Source of the DNA: Pseudomonadota bacterium | GTDB taxonomy: Bacteria > Pseudomonadota > Gammaproteobacteria > Steroidobacterales > Woeseiaceae | Reading direction: 5' to 3' | NCBI GenBank assembly: GCA_027621915.1 | Contig: JAQCAD010000004.1 | Location: 1 to 64,000 of the forward strand | DNA: 64,000 nt | In this document: positions 51,169-61,688 of the stretch, piece after piece | Numbering within the stretch: position 1 is the first letter of the stretch | Layout of the letters: every line of letters begins with the position of its first letter | Translations under genes and position numbers: made by a program | The notes under the pieces: generated by a model | The model's database searches: none | What the model was told of the DNA's origin: nothing | The model's input: the letters and a program-made list of their open reading frames with translations, nothing else

Positions 51169-51228
51169 AAAAAGGGGGAGGATTTATTGATATGCATTAC
51201 CCTCGGTTAATTGGATCCGACCCCTTTT
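51169..51228. repeat. Degenerate GGGGTCGGATCC-type inverted repeat
   Basis: The left arm (51169-51188, AAAAAGGGGGAGGAT and following) imperfectly pairs with the right arm at 51209-51228. The right arm is identical over 20 bases to the right arm of the perfect repeat at 8535. It lies between the deacetylase and ligK genes and could terminate the former. Confidence 0.55.
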
Positions 51229-51339
51229 CCCCCTTTTCGATTCCACCTGACGAAACCGGTGCAGTGAACGGTTGTATACATTCGCCGAATATGTCTCGTA
51301 ACATGTTGTAACTCGCTGCAATCTCGTCAGAATTGATCC

Positions 51340-52038
51340 ATGCAAACAATCGCTGTCAGAAACATTCAACGCGCCGACGTGAACGACATCGCCGCGCTTG
51401 AACCCATGGGAGTTGCCACCTGCCATGAAGCCCAGGGACGAACGGGCATGCTCGCACCCTATGTGCGACCGATATACAGCGGCGCGAGAATCGCGGGAAG
51501 TGCCATAACCGTACTGGCGCATCCAGGCGATAACTGGATGCTCCATGTCGCCCTGGAGTTGTGCCAGCCAGGCGACATCCTGGTCGTCGGTGTTTCCGCC
51601 GACAGCGCCGAAGGTATGTTTGGCGATTTGCTCGCTACATCGGCGATCGCAAGAGGCGTTAAAGGCCTCATCATTGATTCCGGCGTAAGAGACATTCGTG
51701 AACTGACAGACATGGGCTTCCCCGTCTGGTCGAAAGTGATCACGGCCCAGGGTACCGTCAAAAAAACGGTGGGCGCTGTCAATGTACCGATCGTCTGTGC
51801 GGGCACGACAGTAAATCCCGGGGATGTGATTGTTGCGGATGACGATGGCGTTTGTGTCATTGCACGGACAACGGCGGCAAAGGTCGCGTCCCTGGCTACC
51901 GAACGGGAAAAAAATGAAGTAGATAAACGCGAGAGATTCAAAGCCGGAGAACTTGGCCTCGACATCTACAACATGCGCGAATCACTGGCCACTGCCGGTC
52001 TCGAATACGTCGACTCGGCGGACGACCTACCCGAATGA
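51340..52038 (+). CDS. ligK: 4-carboxy-4-hydroxy-2-oxoadipate aldolase (LigK/RraA family)
   Basis: A 232-residue RraA-fold aldolase. The last step of the protocatechuate 4,5-cleavage pathway cuts 4-carboxy-4-hydroxy-2-oxoadipate to pyruvate and oxaloacetate, and the enzyme also decarboxylates oxaloacetate. Family blocks are [73 protein letters not shown] and [16 protein letters not shown]. The metal and pyruvate site lies around GD and R-D. It is the first gene of the lig cluster and ends just before ligA. The size fits LigK. Confidence 0.9.
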   Translation: MQTIAVRNIQRADVNDIAALEPMGVATCHEAQGRTGMLAPYVRPIYSGARIAGSAITVLAHPGDNWMLHVALELCQPGDILVVGVSADSAEGMFGDLLATSAIARGVKGLIIDSGVRDIRELTDMGFPVWSKVITAQGTVKKTVGAVNVPIVCAGTTVNPGDVIVADDDGVCVIARTTAAKVASLATEREKNEVDKRERFKAGELGLDIYNMRESLATAGLEYVDSADDLPE

Positions 52039-52053
52039 ATGCAAGGAGGCGCC

Positions 52054-53282
<1,229 letters not shown>

Positions 53283-53309
53283 TCGGGCGAGTAACAACAT
53301 GGATTTGCG

Positions 53310-54251
53310 ATGAAGATATGCATGGTGGGCGAAGGCGCGTTTGCCAAGAAACATCTCGCCGGGTTGAAAAATATCGACGGCGTCGAAGTGGCATCGCTGG
53401 TCGGTGGTGTAGCCGAGGCAACGAAGACAGTTGCCGAAGAATTCGCTATACCGCACTGGACACTGGATTTGAACGAAGGTTTGGCACAACCGGGTGTCGT
53501 GGCCGCCATTCTTACGACCCCCACACCGATTCATGCACGACAGGCAGTCGACGTCATGCGCGCGGAAAAACACGTTGAAATAGAGATTCCGATTGCGGAT
53601 TCGTTGGCGGACGCAAGAATGGTCGACGCCGTACAAAAGGAAACCGGCCTGATTGCGATGGCCGGCCACACGCGCCGCTTCAATCCCTGCCATCAATGGA
53701 TTCACGAAAGGTTAGGGTCCGGTGACCTGACTCTGCAGCACCTGGATGTCCAGACTTTCTTTTTTCGACGGTCCAACCTGAACGCGGAGGGCAAACCACG
53801 CAGCTGGACCGATCACCTGCTGTGGCATCACGCCTGCCACACGGTAGACCTTTTTCAGTACCAGACCGGCGAAGTGGCAAGCGATGTGCAGGCAATGCAG
53901 GGACCATTGCACCCAGAGCTTAAGATCGCGATGGATATGAGTATCGGTATGAAAGTTCCCGGCGGCGCAATGTGTTCCCTGACCCTGTCATTCAACAACA
54001 ACGGCCCGCTCGGCACGTTCTTCCGCTATATCTGCGACAACGGGACCTACATAGCGCGTTACGATGACCTCGTCGACGGGCATGAGAACGTGATCGATGT
54101 TTCGCAGGTGGATGTCTCAATGAACGGAATCGAGTTGCAGGACCGAGAGTTTATTTCGGCGATTCGTGAGAATCGTGAACCCAACGCCAGCGTTGCCCAG
54201 GTTCTGCCGGCAATGGAAACCTTACATCGGCTCGAACAGGTACTTAAGTAG
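53310..54251 (+). CDS. ligC: 4-carboxy-2-hydroxymuconate-6-semialdehyde dehydrogenase
   Basis: A 313-residue NAD(P)-dependent oxidoreductase of the LigC type (GFO/IDH/MocA fold). It turns the semialdehyde product of the dioxygenase into 2-pyrone-4,6-dicarboxylate. The N-terminal Rossmann reads KICMVGEGAFAKKHLAGL, and AILTTPTPIHARQAVDVMRAEKHVEIEIP follows. The C-terminal domain includes WTDHLLWHHACHTVDLFQYQTGE. The lig cluster order is K-A-B-C. Later steps (PDC hydrolase LigI, hydratase LigJ, LigU) are not in this window. Confidence 0.9.
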   Translation: MKICMVGEGAFAKKHLAGLKNIDGVEVASLVGGVAEATKTVAEEFAIPHWTLDLNEGLAQPGVVAAILTTPTPIHARQAVDVMRAEKHVEIEIPIADSLADARMVDAVQKETGLIAMAGHTRRFNPCHQWIHERLGSGDLTLQHLDVQTFFFRRSNLNAEGKPRSWTDHLLWHHACHTVDLFQYQTGEVASDVQAMQGPLHPELKIAMDMSIGMKVPGGAMCSLTLSFNNNGPLGTFFRYICDNGTYIARYDDLVDGHENVIDVSQVDVSMNGIELQDREFISAIRENREPNASVAQVLPAMETLHRLEQVLK

Positions 54252-54286
54252 TAAGGAAACCGAATGAAGACCTCAGGGATTTTTGC

Positions 54287-56458
54287 ATGATTTTTTTCTC
54301 TAACAAATCGCGACCTTATTACCTGGGGCCATATCCGCTCGAGCGGCTTAAAAGAGACGCCGATATTTTCACGATGGAAGCAGAGTTGCCGCGTCGTACG
54401 CGACCAGTCGCTGTATCCGTGGCCAAAGATGGCTTCTCTGCTGCGCTAGGCAAATATCGCAGAATTTTTCATGCGCTGCGAGACGACGAACCTGTTGCCG
54501 TCAAAGCGCCGGTTCCCGATGACCTGCACCGGCGCATGGTTGACATCAAGGGTTCCGCTTATTTTCTCAATGCAAGCCAGGTTGGAATTTGCAGGCTCAC
54601 GGAGTCGTGCTGGTATGAGGATACCAGTCCGCTCAAACACAGCCATGCGATTGTTGTACTTGCCGAGCATTGCCGTGCACCGGAAAACGGCACACTGGCC
54701 AATTCGTGGGTCGAAGGTTGCGTCGACCAGGCCGCGTCGTTTCGCGCTTATGAAATAGCAATCAGCATTGCGAACCACATACAGCTGATGGGATTTTCCG
54801 CCGTCGCGCACGATGACTCATCGGGCGATGTAGATCGTGACCGACTTGCCGTCATGTCGGGGCTTTGTGTGCGATCGGCCGGCAAGGTTCAGAATCCTTA
54901 CCTGGACGAACGCTTTTCGCTTGCAGTCGTCACGACAGACTACGAATTGGTCACTGACGAGCCACTGTCGGCCCGCTCGGCGGCCGGTGCCCGGAATGTC
55001 GCTTACTGGCTGGGAATCGGCGGCTCGACGTCAGGACTCGAGCGCTGGCGTCAGGCAAAGCGTCCGACGCACATGAGCAAGTTCGCGATGGAAACTGTTG
55101 ATCGAGTGGATCGGCCAACGACGCTTATCATCGATGCAGAAGTGCCAAGGGTGCCGAAACGAGCATCGTTTTTTGAGCGCCCTATTCATGGAGACCTGGG
55201 AGAGAAGGCCCAACGTGAGCGCGTACGATTTTCATTCAAGCACCCGCTTGCAATGGCAATGACCAATCAGATCCGCGCGATGGTTCCGCATCAGGATGGC
55301 CCTGTAGCGGAGACTCAATCAGCCAGCTGTACTGACGCCGCGGAAAACACACGGGCGTTGAAATCGCTTTCCTATTTTCTTGGCGCTGAATTGACCGGTG
55401 TATGTGAAATACCGGACTACGCGTGGTACTCGCATGTTGACGGCGGCAAGCCTGTTGAGTGTCATCACAAATATGCTGTTGTCATGCTGATCGATCAGGA
55501 ATACGACACGATGGAAGGTGCGTCGGGGGACGACTTCATCTCAGGCGCGCAGTCGATGCGAGCCTACATGCGCGGCGCATTGATTGCCGGCATGATGGCG
55601 GAACATGTTCGCGCGTTGGGCTTCTCATCGCGCCCGCAAACGAATGCGGACTCCGAAGTCCTGCAGTTGCCGTTGATACTGTTGGCCGGCCTCGGCGAAC
55701 TTAGCCGAATCGGCGAGCTGGTCCTCAATCCGTTCGTCGGCCCTCGTTTTAAATCCGTGGTATTGACAACTGATATGCCACTCATCGTCGACAAGCCAAT
55801 TGACTTTGGCCTGCAGGAATTTTGTTCCGGTTGCCGGAAGTGCGCCCGCGAATGTCCTTGCGATGCGATAACGTGGGGCGACAAGGTCATGTTCAATGGC
55901 TATGAGATGTGGAAGCTCGATGCTGAACGATGTGCACGGTACCGCATAACCAACCAGCGTGGGCTTGCCTGCGGTCGTTGCATGAAAACGTGCCCATTGA
56001 ACAAAGTGGTTACGTGGGATGGTCCGATTGCCACACAAGTCGCGAGCTGGTTGGGCATTAATGCAAGATGGCTGAAGCCAATCCTGATTCCGATCGCGAC
56101 CCGTCTGGACGACCTGTTGGGCCATGGTGTGCGTAATCCAGCCAAGAAGTGGTGGCTCGATCTTGAAATTGTCGATGGTATTTGCGTTACGCCAAGGAAA
56201 GGCGTCAACGAACGTGATCTCGACCTCAATCGCAAAGTCGATCCGGCTACGCAAAAAATTGCTTACTACAACGCGAATGTAATGCCGCCACCCGATAGCT
56301 ATGGCATGCCGGTATTCCCTGATCGAAAAGCAGCGATCGCCGCTGCCGCACTCCTCGAAACGCCAGCGGAGGCCCGACAGAGAATTGCTGCCGGAGGTGC
56401 GACGCCGGCACACTATATTCCGACACCGCCGCTCGGAAACGCCAGGCACCCGAAGTGA
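54287..56458 (+). CDS. Reductive-dehalogenase-like Fe-S protein, internally duplicated
   Basis: A 723-residue protein of the RdhA/QueG-related group, whose members use cobalamin and two [4Fe-4S] clusters. The N-terminus (IFFSNKSRPYYLGPYPLERLKRD) is of the RdhA type. Ferredoxin motifs are C513-x2-C516-x2-C519-x3-C523P and C549-x12-C562-x2-C565-x3-C569P. Ahead of them the corrinoid-type domain appears twice: about residues 80-230 (KGSAYFLNASQVGICRL..HSHAIVVLAEH..SFRAYEIA..) and 360-500 (KSLSYFLGAELTGVCEI..HHKYAVVMLIDQ..SMRAYMRGALIAG..). Only the second copy is followed by Cys motifs. There is no signal peptide, unlike respiratory RdhA proteins. It directly follows ligC, so it may remove a halogen or O-methyl group from an aromatic acid before ring cleavage. 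That is an inference. Confidence 0.8.
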   Translation: MIFFSNKSRPYYLGPYPLERLKRDADIFTMEAELPRRTRPVAVSVAKDGFSAALGKYRRIFHALRDDEPVAVKAPVPDDLHRRMVDIKGSAYFLNASQVGICRLTESCWYEDTSPLKHSHAIVVLAEHCRAPENGTLANSWVEGCVDQAASFRAYEIAISIANHIQLMGFSAVAHDDSSGDVDRDRLAVMSGLCVRSAGKVQNPYLDERFSLAVVTTDYELVTDEPLSARSAAGARNVAYWLGIGGSTSGLERWRQAKRPTHMSKFAMETVDRVDRPTTLIIDAEVPRVPKRASFFERPIHGDLGEKAQRERVRFSFKHPLAMAMTNQIRAMVPHQDGPVAETQSASCTDAAENTRALKSLSYFLGAELTGVCEIPDYAWYSHVDGGKPVECHHKYAVVMLIDQEYDTMEGASGDDFISGAQSMRAYMRGALIAGMMAEHVRALGFSSRPQTNADSEVLQLPLILLAGLGELSRIGELVLNPFVGPRFKSVVLTTDMPLIVDKPIDFGLQEFCSGCRKCARECPCDAITWGDKVMFNGYEMWKLDAERCARYRITNQRGLACGRCMKTCPLNKVVTWDGPIATQVASWLGINARWLKPILIPIATRLDDLLGHGVRNPAKKWWLDLEIVDGICVTPRKGVNERDLDLNRKVDPATQKIAYYNANVMPPPDSYGMPVFPDRKAAIAAAALLETPAEARQRIAAGGATPAHYIPTPPLGNARHPK

Positions 56459-57210
56459 CCGACGAATCAGAAGCGCTGGCGGTGCCGGCGCGCCCGTCGG
56501 CAACCATTGTTATGCTCAGGGAGGCGAACCCGCACCCTGAGCTGTTGCTGGTCAAGCGTCGGGCTGGAGATGCATTTGGCGAAACTTACGCATTTCCTGG
56601 AGGCGTAATCGACAAAGGTGAATCAGCAGCCCGTAATTTTTGCGTTGGCCTCTCCTCCGACGAGGCAAACGAATTGCTGAAACTCCCGCATGGCGGGCTC
56701 GACTACTACATCGCCGTTATCAGGGAATTGTTTGAGGAGACGGGTGTTCTTTTAGCCACGGATCGCAACGGAGCCTGGGCCTGCAGTGACGCGCTGCCTG
56801 CAGATCTTCGCAGGCGAGTCGATAAAGGCTTAATGCCGTGGTCCGATTTTCTGACGCAGCAGATACTTACCCTGAGTTGCGATTCGCTGCACTACTTCGC
56901 TCACTGGGAAACACCGTTCAGTGAACCTAAAAGGTGGACAACACGATTCTTCATGGCCCAACTGCCGCCCGGTCAGGATGCATGCCATGACGGTCATGAG
57001 ACGACGGATAGTTGCTGGGTATCCGCGTCGATCGCACTTGAACGCAGGAAGGCCGGGCAAATGGATATGCCCTACCCAACTTACAAGACGCTCGAAAGAA
57101 TGCGGGGTTTTCGATCGATTCCTGAATTGTTCACGTGGGCAAAGGATCAGAGACTGGCGGGTGTCGAAATGATTCGACCGGATTTCAAGAGATGTCCCGA
57201 CCAGTTCTGA
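56455..57210 (+). CDS. Nudix hydrolase (NUDT19-like)
   Basis: A 251-residue Nudix protein. The box is split as in NUDT19/CoA-type members: GGVIDKGES, a roughly 40-residue insertion, then AVIRELFEETGVLL. The N-terminus ATIVMLREANPHPELLLVKRR is typical. It starts at GTG overlapping the preceding stop (GTGA), so it is translationally coupled to the RdhA-like gene. Such enzymes hydrolyse CoA or acyl-CoA diphosphate bonds; the true substrate is not determined. The next gene begins 19 bp inside it. Confidence 0.85.
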   Translation: MTDESEALAVPARPSATIVMLREANPHPELLLVKRRAGDAFGETYAFPGGVIDKGESAARNFCVGLSSDEANELLKLPHGGLDYYIAVIRELFEETGVLLATDRNGAWACSDALPADLRRRVDKGLMPWSDFLTQQILTLSCDSLHYFAHWETPFSEPKRWTTRFFMAQLPPGQDACHDGHETTDSCWVSASIALERRKAGQMDMPYPTYKTLERMRGFRSIPELFTWAKDQRLAGVEMIRPDFKRCPDQF

Positions 57211-58043
57211 GCACACCACCGACACCCGGCAAAGCCGTCGAAATCGGGCACGGCGTGCGTCGCCTGCTCGCACCTAATGCCGGGCTGATGACCGGGCCCG
57301 GAACCAACACTTATCTCATCGGCGAAGCTGAAGTCGCTATCCTTGATCCTGGTCCGGCGATCGACGCTCACATTGAGGCGATCCTGCGTGACGCGCCGGG
57401 ACCGATCAAATGGATACTGGTTACTCACACTCATCCTGACCATTCACCGGCCGCCTGCAGGCTTGCCCAGGCAACCGGCGCACAACTGCTGGGGCAATCA
57501 CCGCCCGATGGCCAGGTTCAGGACAGGTCTTTCGTACCGGATCGAAACTTAGGTAATGGCGATGTCCTTAAGACTGGCGAATTTGCACTGCGTGCTGTGC
57601 ATACGCCAGGACACGCGTCCAACCACATTTGCTACCGGCATGAGGCGCTCCGCTGGCTTTTTACCGGTGATCACATCATGAGCGGCTCGACGGTCGTTAT
57701 CGACCCTCCCGATGGCAACATGAAGCACTATCTCGAATCGCTGGAGCTGCTCAAGGAACTTGACCTTGCTGCGCTCGCGCCCGGCCACGGACCTGTGATC
57801 GATAACCCGGATGAGACGGTTGACGGACTTATCAGGCATCGACTTAGCCGTGAAGCGAAGGTCATAGCATCACTCATCGACCACCCACTGCTCTCACTTC
57901 ATGAACTGACAAAGATTGTTTACGATGAAGTCGACAAGAATCTTCATCGTCTCGCCTCAAGATCATTGTTGGCACACCTGCTCAAACTCGAAACGGAGGG
58001 ACGTGCGAGCCAGCGCAACGAAAGGTGGCAACTGAACAGTTAG
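57192..58043 (+). CDS. MBL-fold metallohydrolase (LACTB2-like)
   Basis: A 283-residue metallo-beta-lactamase-fold enzyme of the LACTB2/hydroxyacylglutathione-hydrolase-like type. The metal motif is THTHPDHSPAA; other ligands sit in HTPGHASNHI, FTGDHIMSGS and APGHGPVI. The winged-helix-like C-terminus (residues 210-283) suits LACTB2. The start at 57192 overlaps the Nudix gene by 19 bp and is favoured over a longer in-frame reading. Nudix and MBL proteins of this kind are often neighbours in proteobacteria; the reaction here is unknown. Confidence 0.85.
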   Translation: MSRPVLSTPPTPGKAVEIGHGVRRLLAPNAGLMTGPGTNTYLIGEAEVAILDPGPAIDAHIEAILRDAPGPIKWILVTHTHPDHSPAACRLAQATGAQLLGQSPPDGQVQDRSFVPDRNLGNGDVLKTGEFALRAVHTPGHASNHICYRHEALRWLFTGDHIMSGSTVVIDPPDGNMKHYLESLELLKELDLAALAPGHGPVIDNPDETVDGLIRHRLSREAKVIASLIDHPLLSLHELTKIVYDEVDKNLHRLASRSLLAHLLKLETEGRASQRNERWQLNS

Positions 58044-58110
58044 ATTGGGCAACGATCCGGTTCGACATTGCGAGCAATTAATGCCGCGTCACCGCGATCG
58101 ACGGTTACCT

Positions 58111-58180
58111 CGTCATTGCGAGCGAAGCGAAGCAATCTTTATAGAGATCGTCACGTCGCTGCGCGACTCGCGATGGCGAT
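58111..58180. repeat. Dispersed CATTGCGAGCGAAGCGAAGCAATC-type repeat, decayed
   Basis: GTCATTGCGAGCGAAGCGA and following bases form the left arm of a well-known dispersed palindrome found in many bacterial genomes. The expected right arm is only partly recognisable (GAGATCGTCACGTCGCTGCGCGACTCGCGATG). It occupies the gap between the MBL gene and the FadB-like gene. Confidence 0.6.
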
Positions 58181-58192
58181 CGCGCCAACACT

Positions 58193-60271
58193 TCACTCAA
58201 AATCAGCGAACTTTCCGCCCGAATCCGCAAGAGACTTCAGGAGTTCAGGTGGTTCCCAGTACATCGCCCCGAATCTTTCGCGAAACTCGCAGACCGTTTC
58301 GTAGACATGCTTGATTCCGATTGAATCGGCATAGTGCATTGGCCCGCCACGATGCCGGGGAAATCCGTAGCCATTCATCCAGATAACGTCAATGTCGCCT
58401 GACCTCTCTGCGATGCCCTCTTCAAGAATTCGCGCACCTTCGACGACGAGGCCATAAATGCAGCGTTGTACAATTTCCTCGTCACTGATATTTCGACGTT
58501 CTATGCCAAGCCGCCTGGCTTCTTTCGCAATGAGTACGGCGACTTCGGGATCCGGAACAGGTTTTCTCGAGCCTTCTTCGTAAAGATAGATCCCTTTACC
58601 GGTCTTCTGCCCGTAACGGCCCAATTCTGCCAGCGCATCGGCGATGCGATAGAAACGAGGGTCATCAGGCAGGTCACTTCGTTCCTGGCGAACCTTGTAA
58701 CCAACGTCGAGTCCGGCAAGATCGCCGACGGCGTTCGGTCCCATCGCCATGCCCCAGTCGAACAGAACCTGGTCGATAGTTTCCGGGGCCACGCCTTCCA
58801 GCAGCATCATCTGGTTTTCGCGACCATAGCTGTACAGCATGCGATTGCCGACAAATCCGAAGCAATTTCCAACAACGACGCCAATCTTGTTTAGTTTTTT
58901 TGCCAGCGCAAGTGAGGATACGATTACATCATCGGCCGTATCGGCACCTCGCACGATCTCAAGCAATCGCATGATGTGGGCCGGGCTAAAAAAGTGCAGG
59001 CCTATAACGTCCTGTGGTCGCGCAGTCGATGCCGCGATCTCGTCGATGTTCAGCGTCGATGTATTGCTCGCAAGAATTGCTCCCGCTTTCATCACTTTGT
59101 CCAATGCACCGAACACTTCTTTCTTGAATGCCATGCTTTCGAAAACAGCCTCGATGACCAAGTCGGCGCCGACAATATCAGCGTAGCTCTCGGCATGCGA
59201 AAATCGTTTCAGGCTTTCTTGCATTTCCGCATCTGAAATTTTTCCTCTTTCCACGCCGCCCGCGCATAGCCTCTTTATTGTTTTTACGCCGCGTTCAAGA
59301 CCCTCCTGATTGTTATCAAGAATTGTCACGTTGAACCCGGCGGCCAGGCAGTTATACGCAATGCCTGCGCCCATCGTCCCGGCGCCGATTACTGCAACAG
59401 TCTTCACTTCCCGACCCGATGTCTCTTTGGCAATACCCGGTATCTTGGCGACCTGCCGTTCGGCAAAGAACGCATGGCGCAAGCCATCGGATTGCGAAGA
59501 TGCCATGCATTCAAGAAACATCTCCCGTTCGCCAGCCAGGCCATCGTCAAAACTGGTTTTCGTCGCCAGTTCCACGCACCGGATAATTCTTTCCGGCGAC
59601 ATCAGGCCACGGGTTTTTGCCGCAATTTTTTTCCGTTCCACGTCGAATACACGTGCATCAACGGCCGCAATCTCCATGTCCCGAATGCGGCGCGGCCCTT
59701 GTTCAATACATTCCTTCATGAAATCGATCGCTTCGCTAAGCAGATCGACCTCGGCAACACGATCGATAGCACCGGATTCAAGTGCCTTGTCTGCCTTCAC
59801 CGGATTACCGGACAGCATCATGTCCATCGCTGCTTCTGCGCCAATCAGTCGGGGTAACCGCTGCGTACCGGAAGCGCCTGGCAGCAACCCGAGGTGTACT
59901 TCCGGTAATCCGACGGCGGCAGAACCCAGTGCGATCCGGTAGTGACAGCCCAGTGCGATTTCGAATCCTCCGCCCAGGGCGGTTCCATGAATGGCTGCAA
60001 CAACGGGTTTCTTGCAGGCCTCGATCCTCGCGACGACAACTGGCAGATAGGGTTCTGCAGGCGGCTTGCCAAATTCCGTAATGTCGGCGCCGGCGATAAA
60101 CGTTCGTCCCGAGCAGACGATCAGTATTGCCTGACACTCGTCATCGCCGTCGGCGTCAACGATAGCACTCAACAGACCCTCTCGAACCGCCTGCGACAGC
60201 GCGTTAACCGGCGGGTTGTCAATGATGATCAGGGTTACGGCGCCATGCCGCTCGATGCCAACGACGCTCAT
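58193..60271 (-). CDS. FadB-like enoyl-CoA hydratase/3-hydroxyacyl-CoA dehydrogenase
   Basis: A 692-residue fusion in the FadB/FadJ order. The hydratase half has NPPVNALSQ, SGRTFIAGADITEFG, HGTALGGGFEIALGCHYRIA and VGLPEVHLGLLPGASGTQRLPRL with the Glu pair. The dehydrogenase half begins KTVAVIGAGTMGAGIAYNCLAAGFNV (near residue 290) and includes IGLHFFSPAHIMRLLEIVRG and GNCFGFVGNRML. The C-terminus GFPRHRGGPMHYAD is also typical. It performs two beta-oxidation steps, separate from the FadN-like enzyme at 47884. No thiolase gene lies beside it. Confidence 0.9.
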   Translation of the reverse strand: MSVVGIERHGAVTLIIIDNPPVNALSQAVREGLLSAIVDADGDDECQAILIVCSGRTFIAGADITEFGKPPAEPYLPVVVARIEACKKPVVAAIHGTALGGGFEIALGCHYRIALGSAAVGLPEVHLGLLPGASGTQRLPRLIGAEAAMDMMLSGNPVKADKALESGAIDRVAEVDLLSEAIDFMKECIEQGPRRIRDMEIAAVDARVFDVERKKIAAKTRGLMSPERIIRCVELATKTSFDDGLAGEREMFLECMASSQSDGLRHAFFAERQVAKIPGIAKETSGREVKTVAVIGAGTMGAGIAYNCLAAGFNVTILDNNQEGLERGVKTIKRLCAGGVERGKISDAEMQESLKRFSHAESYADIVGADLVIEAVFESMAFKKEVFGALDKVMKAGAILASNTSTLNIDEIAASTARPQDVIGLHFFSPAHIMRLLEIVRGADTADDVIVSSLALAKKLNKIGVVVGNCFGFVGNRMLYSYGRENQMMLLEGVAPETIDQVLFDWGMAMGPNAVGDLAGLDVGYKVRQERSDLPDDPRFYRIADALAELGRYGQKTGKGIYLYEEGSRKPVPDPEVAVLIAKEARRLGIERRNISDEEIVQRCIYGLVVEGARILEEGIAERSGDIDVIWMNGYGFPRHRGGPMHYADSIGIKHVYETVCEFRERFGAMYWEPPELLKSLADSGGKFADFE

Positions 60272-60304
60272 TCCTGAACCCCGCTTTCGCGCGCCATCCG
60301 ACGA

Positions 60305-61549
60305 CTAACCAAACGGGTGATCGATCGACAGGGAAAGTTCGGAGAAAAGTTGTGGGCCGTCGGCCGTAATATGCAGGCAATCTTCCAGGCGCACGCCGAA
60401 CTCGCCAAAAATGTAAATTCCGGGTTCGTTGGAAAAACACATGCCCGGCTCGAGCAGCGTCTTTTCACCTCGCACAAAATTGACCGGCTCATGCCCGTCC
60501 ATACCGATACCGTGCCCGGTTCGGTGCGATAGACCGGGTGTCTTATAATCCGGTCCGTAGCCTTTGCTTTCGTAAAATGAGCGCACGACGTCGTCGACCC
60601 TGCCGGCCGGCGTACCAACAGTGGCCACTTCCAGCGCCCTTTGCTGGCCTCGTTTGACGGTATCCCAAACGTCTCTTTGTTTCTTCGTCGGCTCTCCGAA
60701 TACCCAGGTTCGCGAGATGTCGGACTCGTAGTCATGAACCGAACAACCGCAGTCCATCAGGATGATGCCGCCCTCTTGCAGCGTTTGCGGCTGATCGGAC
60801 CCGTGTGGATAGGCGCTTGCTTCATTCAGCAGAACGCTCGCGAATTCTGGCTGGCCGCCCAGTTCAACGGTTGCCTTGTTCATCAGGGCTGAAATGTCCG
60901 CTGGCCGCATGCTTTTGTCGATATTGGCGTATACGTGCCGGTACGCAGCCATCGTTACATCGCTCGCTGCTTGCATGAGTGCAATTTCAGCGTTCGATTT
61001 AACCATTCGACACCCACGCGTAACCTCATTAGCGGAAGCCACGCTGGTATTCGGTGCCGACTGCTTTAAACCATCGACAATGAAATAACGAATGGTTTCT
61101 TCGATACCAATGATTCCGCGCATCAAGCCCCGGTCGGATAAAATCCCGGCGAGGACATCGAAAGGATTCTCATGTTCGTTCCATGTTCGAACGTCGTTAC
61201 CAAAAGCCAAACTTTCCCGGACTGACGGTTCTTCGAAATACGGTGTCACGAACGCGATTTCGCCGTCCGCCGGAATGACTGCCCCCGTAAAGCGCTCGGA
61301 TCGCCACCAGCGAACGCCCGTAAAATACGTCAACGCTGACCCCGCCTCCAGCAGCAACGCATCGATTCCCGCTTTCTGCATCAATTGCTGGGCTTTTGCG
61401 ACCCGTGACAGGCGTTCGGCAACAGTTATTTCCTCTGCGTCGCCAGTGATGCTGGCGAGGCTCGCAGAACTCTGCGCAGTCGCTGATCGCGGCATCGTCG
61501 CCGCCACGCCAAGCGCGCCTGAAAGCTTCAAGAAATGTCTTTTATTCAT
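60305..61549 (-). CDS. M24-family Xaa-Pro peptidase-like protein, Tat signal
   Basis: A 414-residue metallopeptidase (creatinase/Xaa-Pro aminopeptidase fold). The signal is NKRHFLKLSGALGVAATMPRS, a Lys-Arg variant of the twin-arginine motif. Metal ligands are visible in ILMDCGCSVHDYESDISRTW (two Asp), GHGIGMDGHE (His) and SNEPGIYIFGEFGVRLED (two Glu). The N-terminal half is the creatinase-type non-catalytic domain. GAGG lies shortly upstream of the ATG at 61549; six extra codons in frame are discounted. It would cleave Xaa-Pro peptides or related amides in the periplasm. Confidence 0.85.
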   Translation of the reverse strand: MNKRHFLKLSGALGVAATMPRSATAQSSASLASITGDAEEITVAERLSRVAKAQQLMQKAGIDALLLEAGSALTYFTGVRWWRSERFTGAVIPADGEIAFVTPYFEEPSVRESLAFGNDVRTWNEHENPFDVLAGILSDRGLMRGIIGIEETIRYFIVDGLKQSAPNTSVASANEVTRGCRMVKSNAEIALMQAASDVTMAAYRHVYANIDKSMRPADISALMNKATVELGGQPEFASVLLNEASAYPHGSDQPQTLQEGGIILMDCGCSVHDYESDISRTWVFGEPTKKQRDVWDTVKRGQQRALEVATVGTPAGRVDDVVRSFYESKGYGPDYKTPGLSHRTGHGIGMDGHEPVNFVRGEKTLLEPGMCFSNEPGIYIFGEFGVRLEDCLHITADGPQLFSELSLSIDHPFG

Positions 61550-61673
61550 TGTGACCTCTGTCGACAAACGGAAATTCGTTGCAGTGCCGGGATGGTCGCC
61601 GAATTTGCATCAATAGTCGAATCGGCCGATACCAGGCCAGAAGAATCTGAACCGCGCGCTATCATCGCGCAGG

Positions 61674-61688
61674 GGACAGGTACTAGTT
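61674..61688. repeat. 15-base repeat GGACAGGTACTAGTT, copy 2
   Basis: The second exact copy of the motif seen at 82-96, here preceded by GG. It overlaps the stop codon (61683-61685) of the cytochrome gene. The remainder of the gap 61550-61682 shows nothing recognisable. Confidence 0.4.

Noticed and set aside
55625-56503. Long open frame antisense to the RdhA-like gene
   Set aside because: The sense frame has Fe-S motifs and coupling to neighbours; the antisense reading has no domain.
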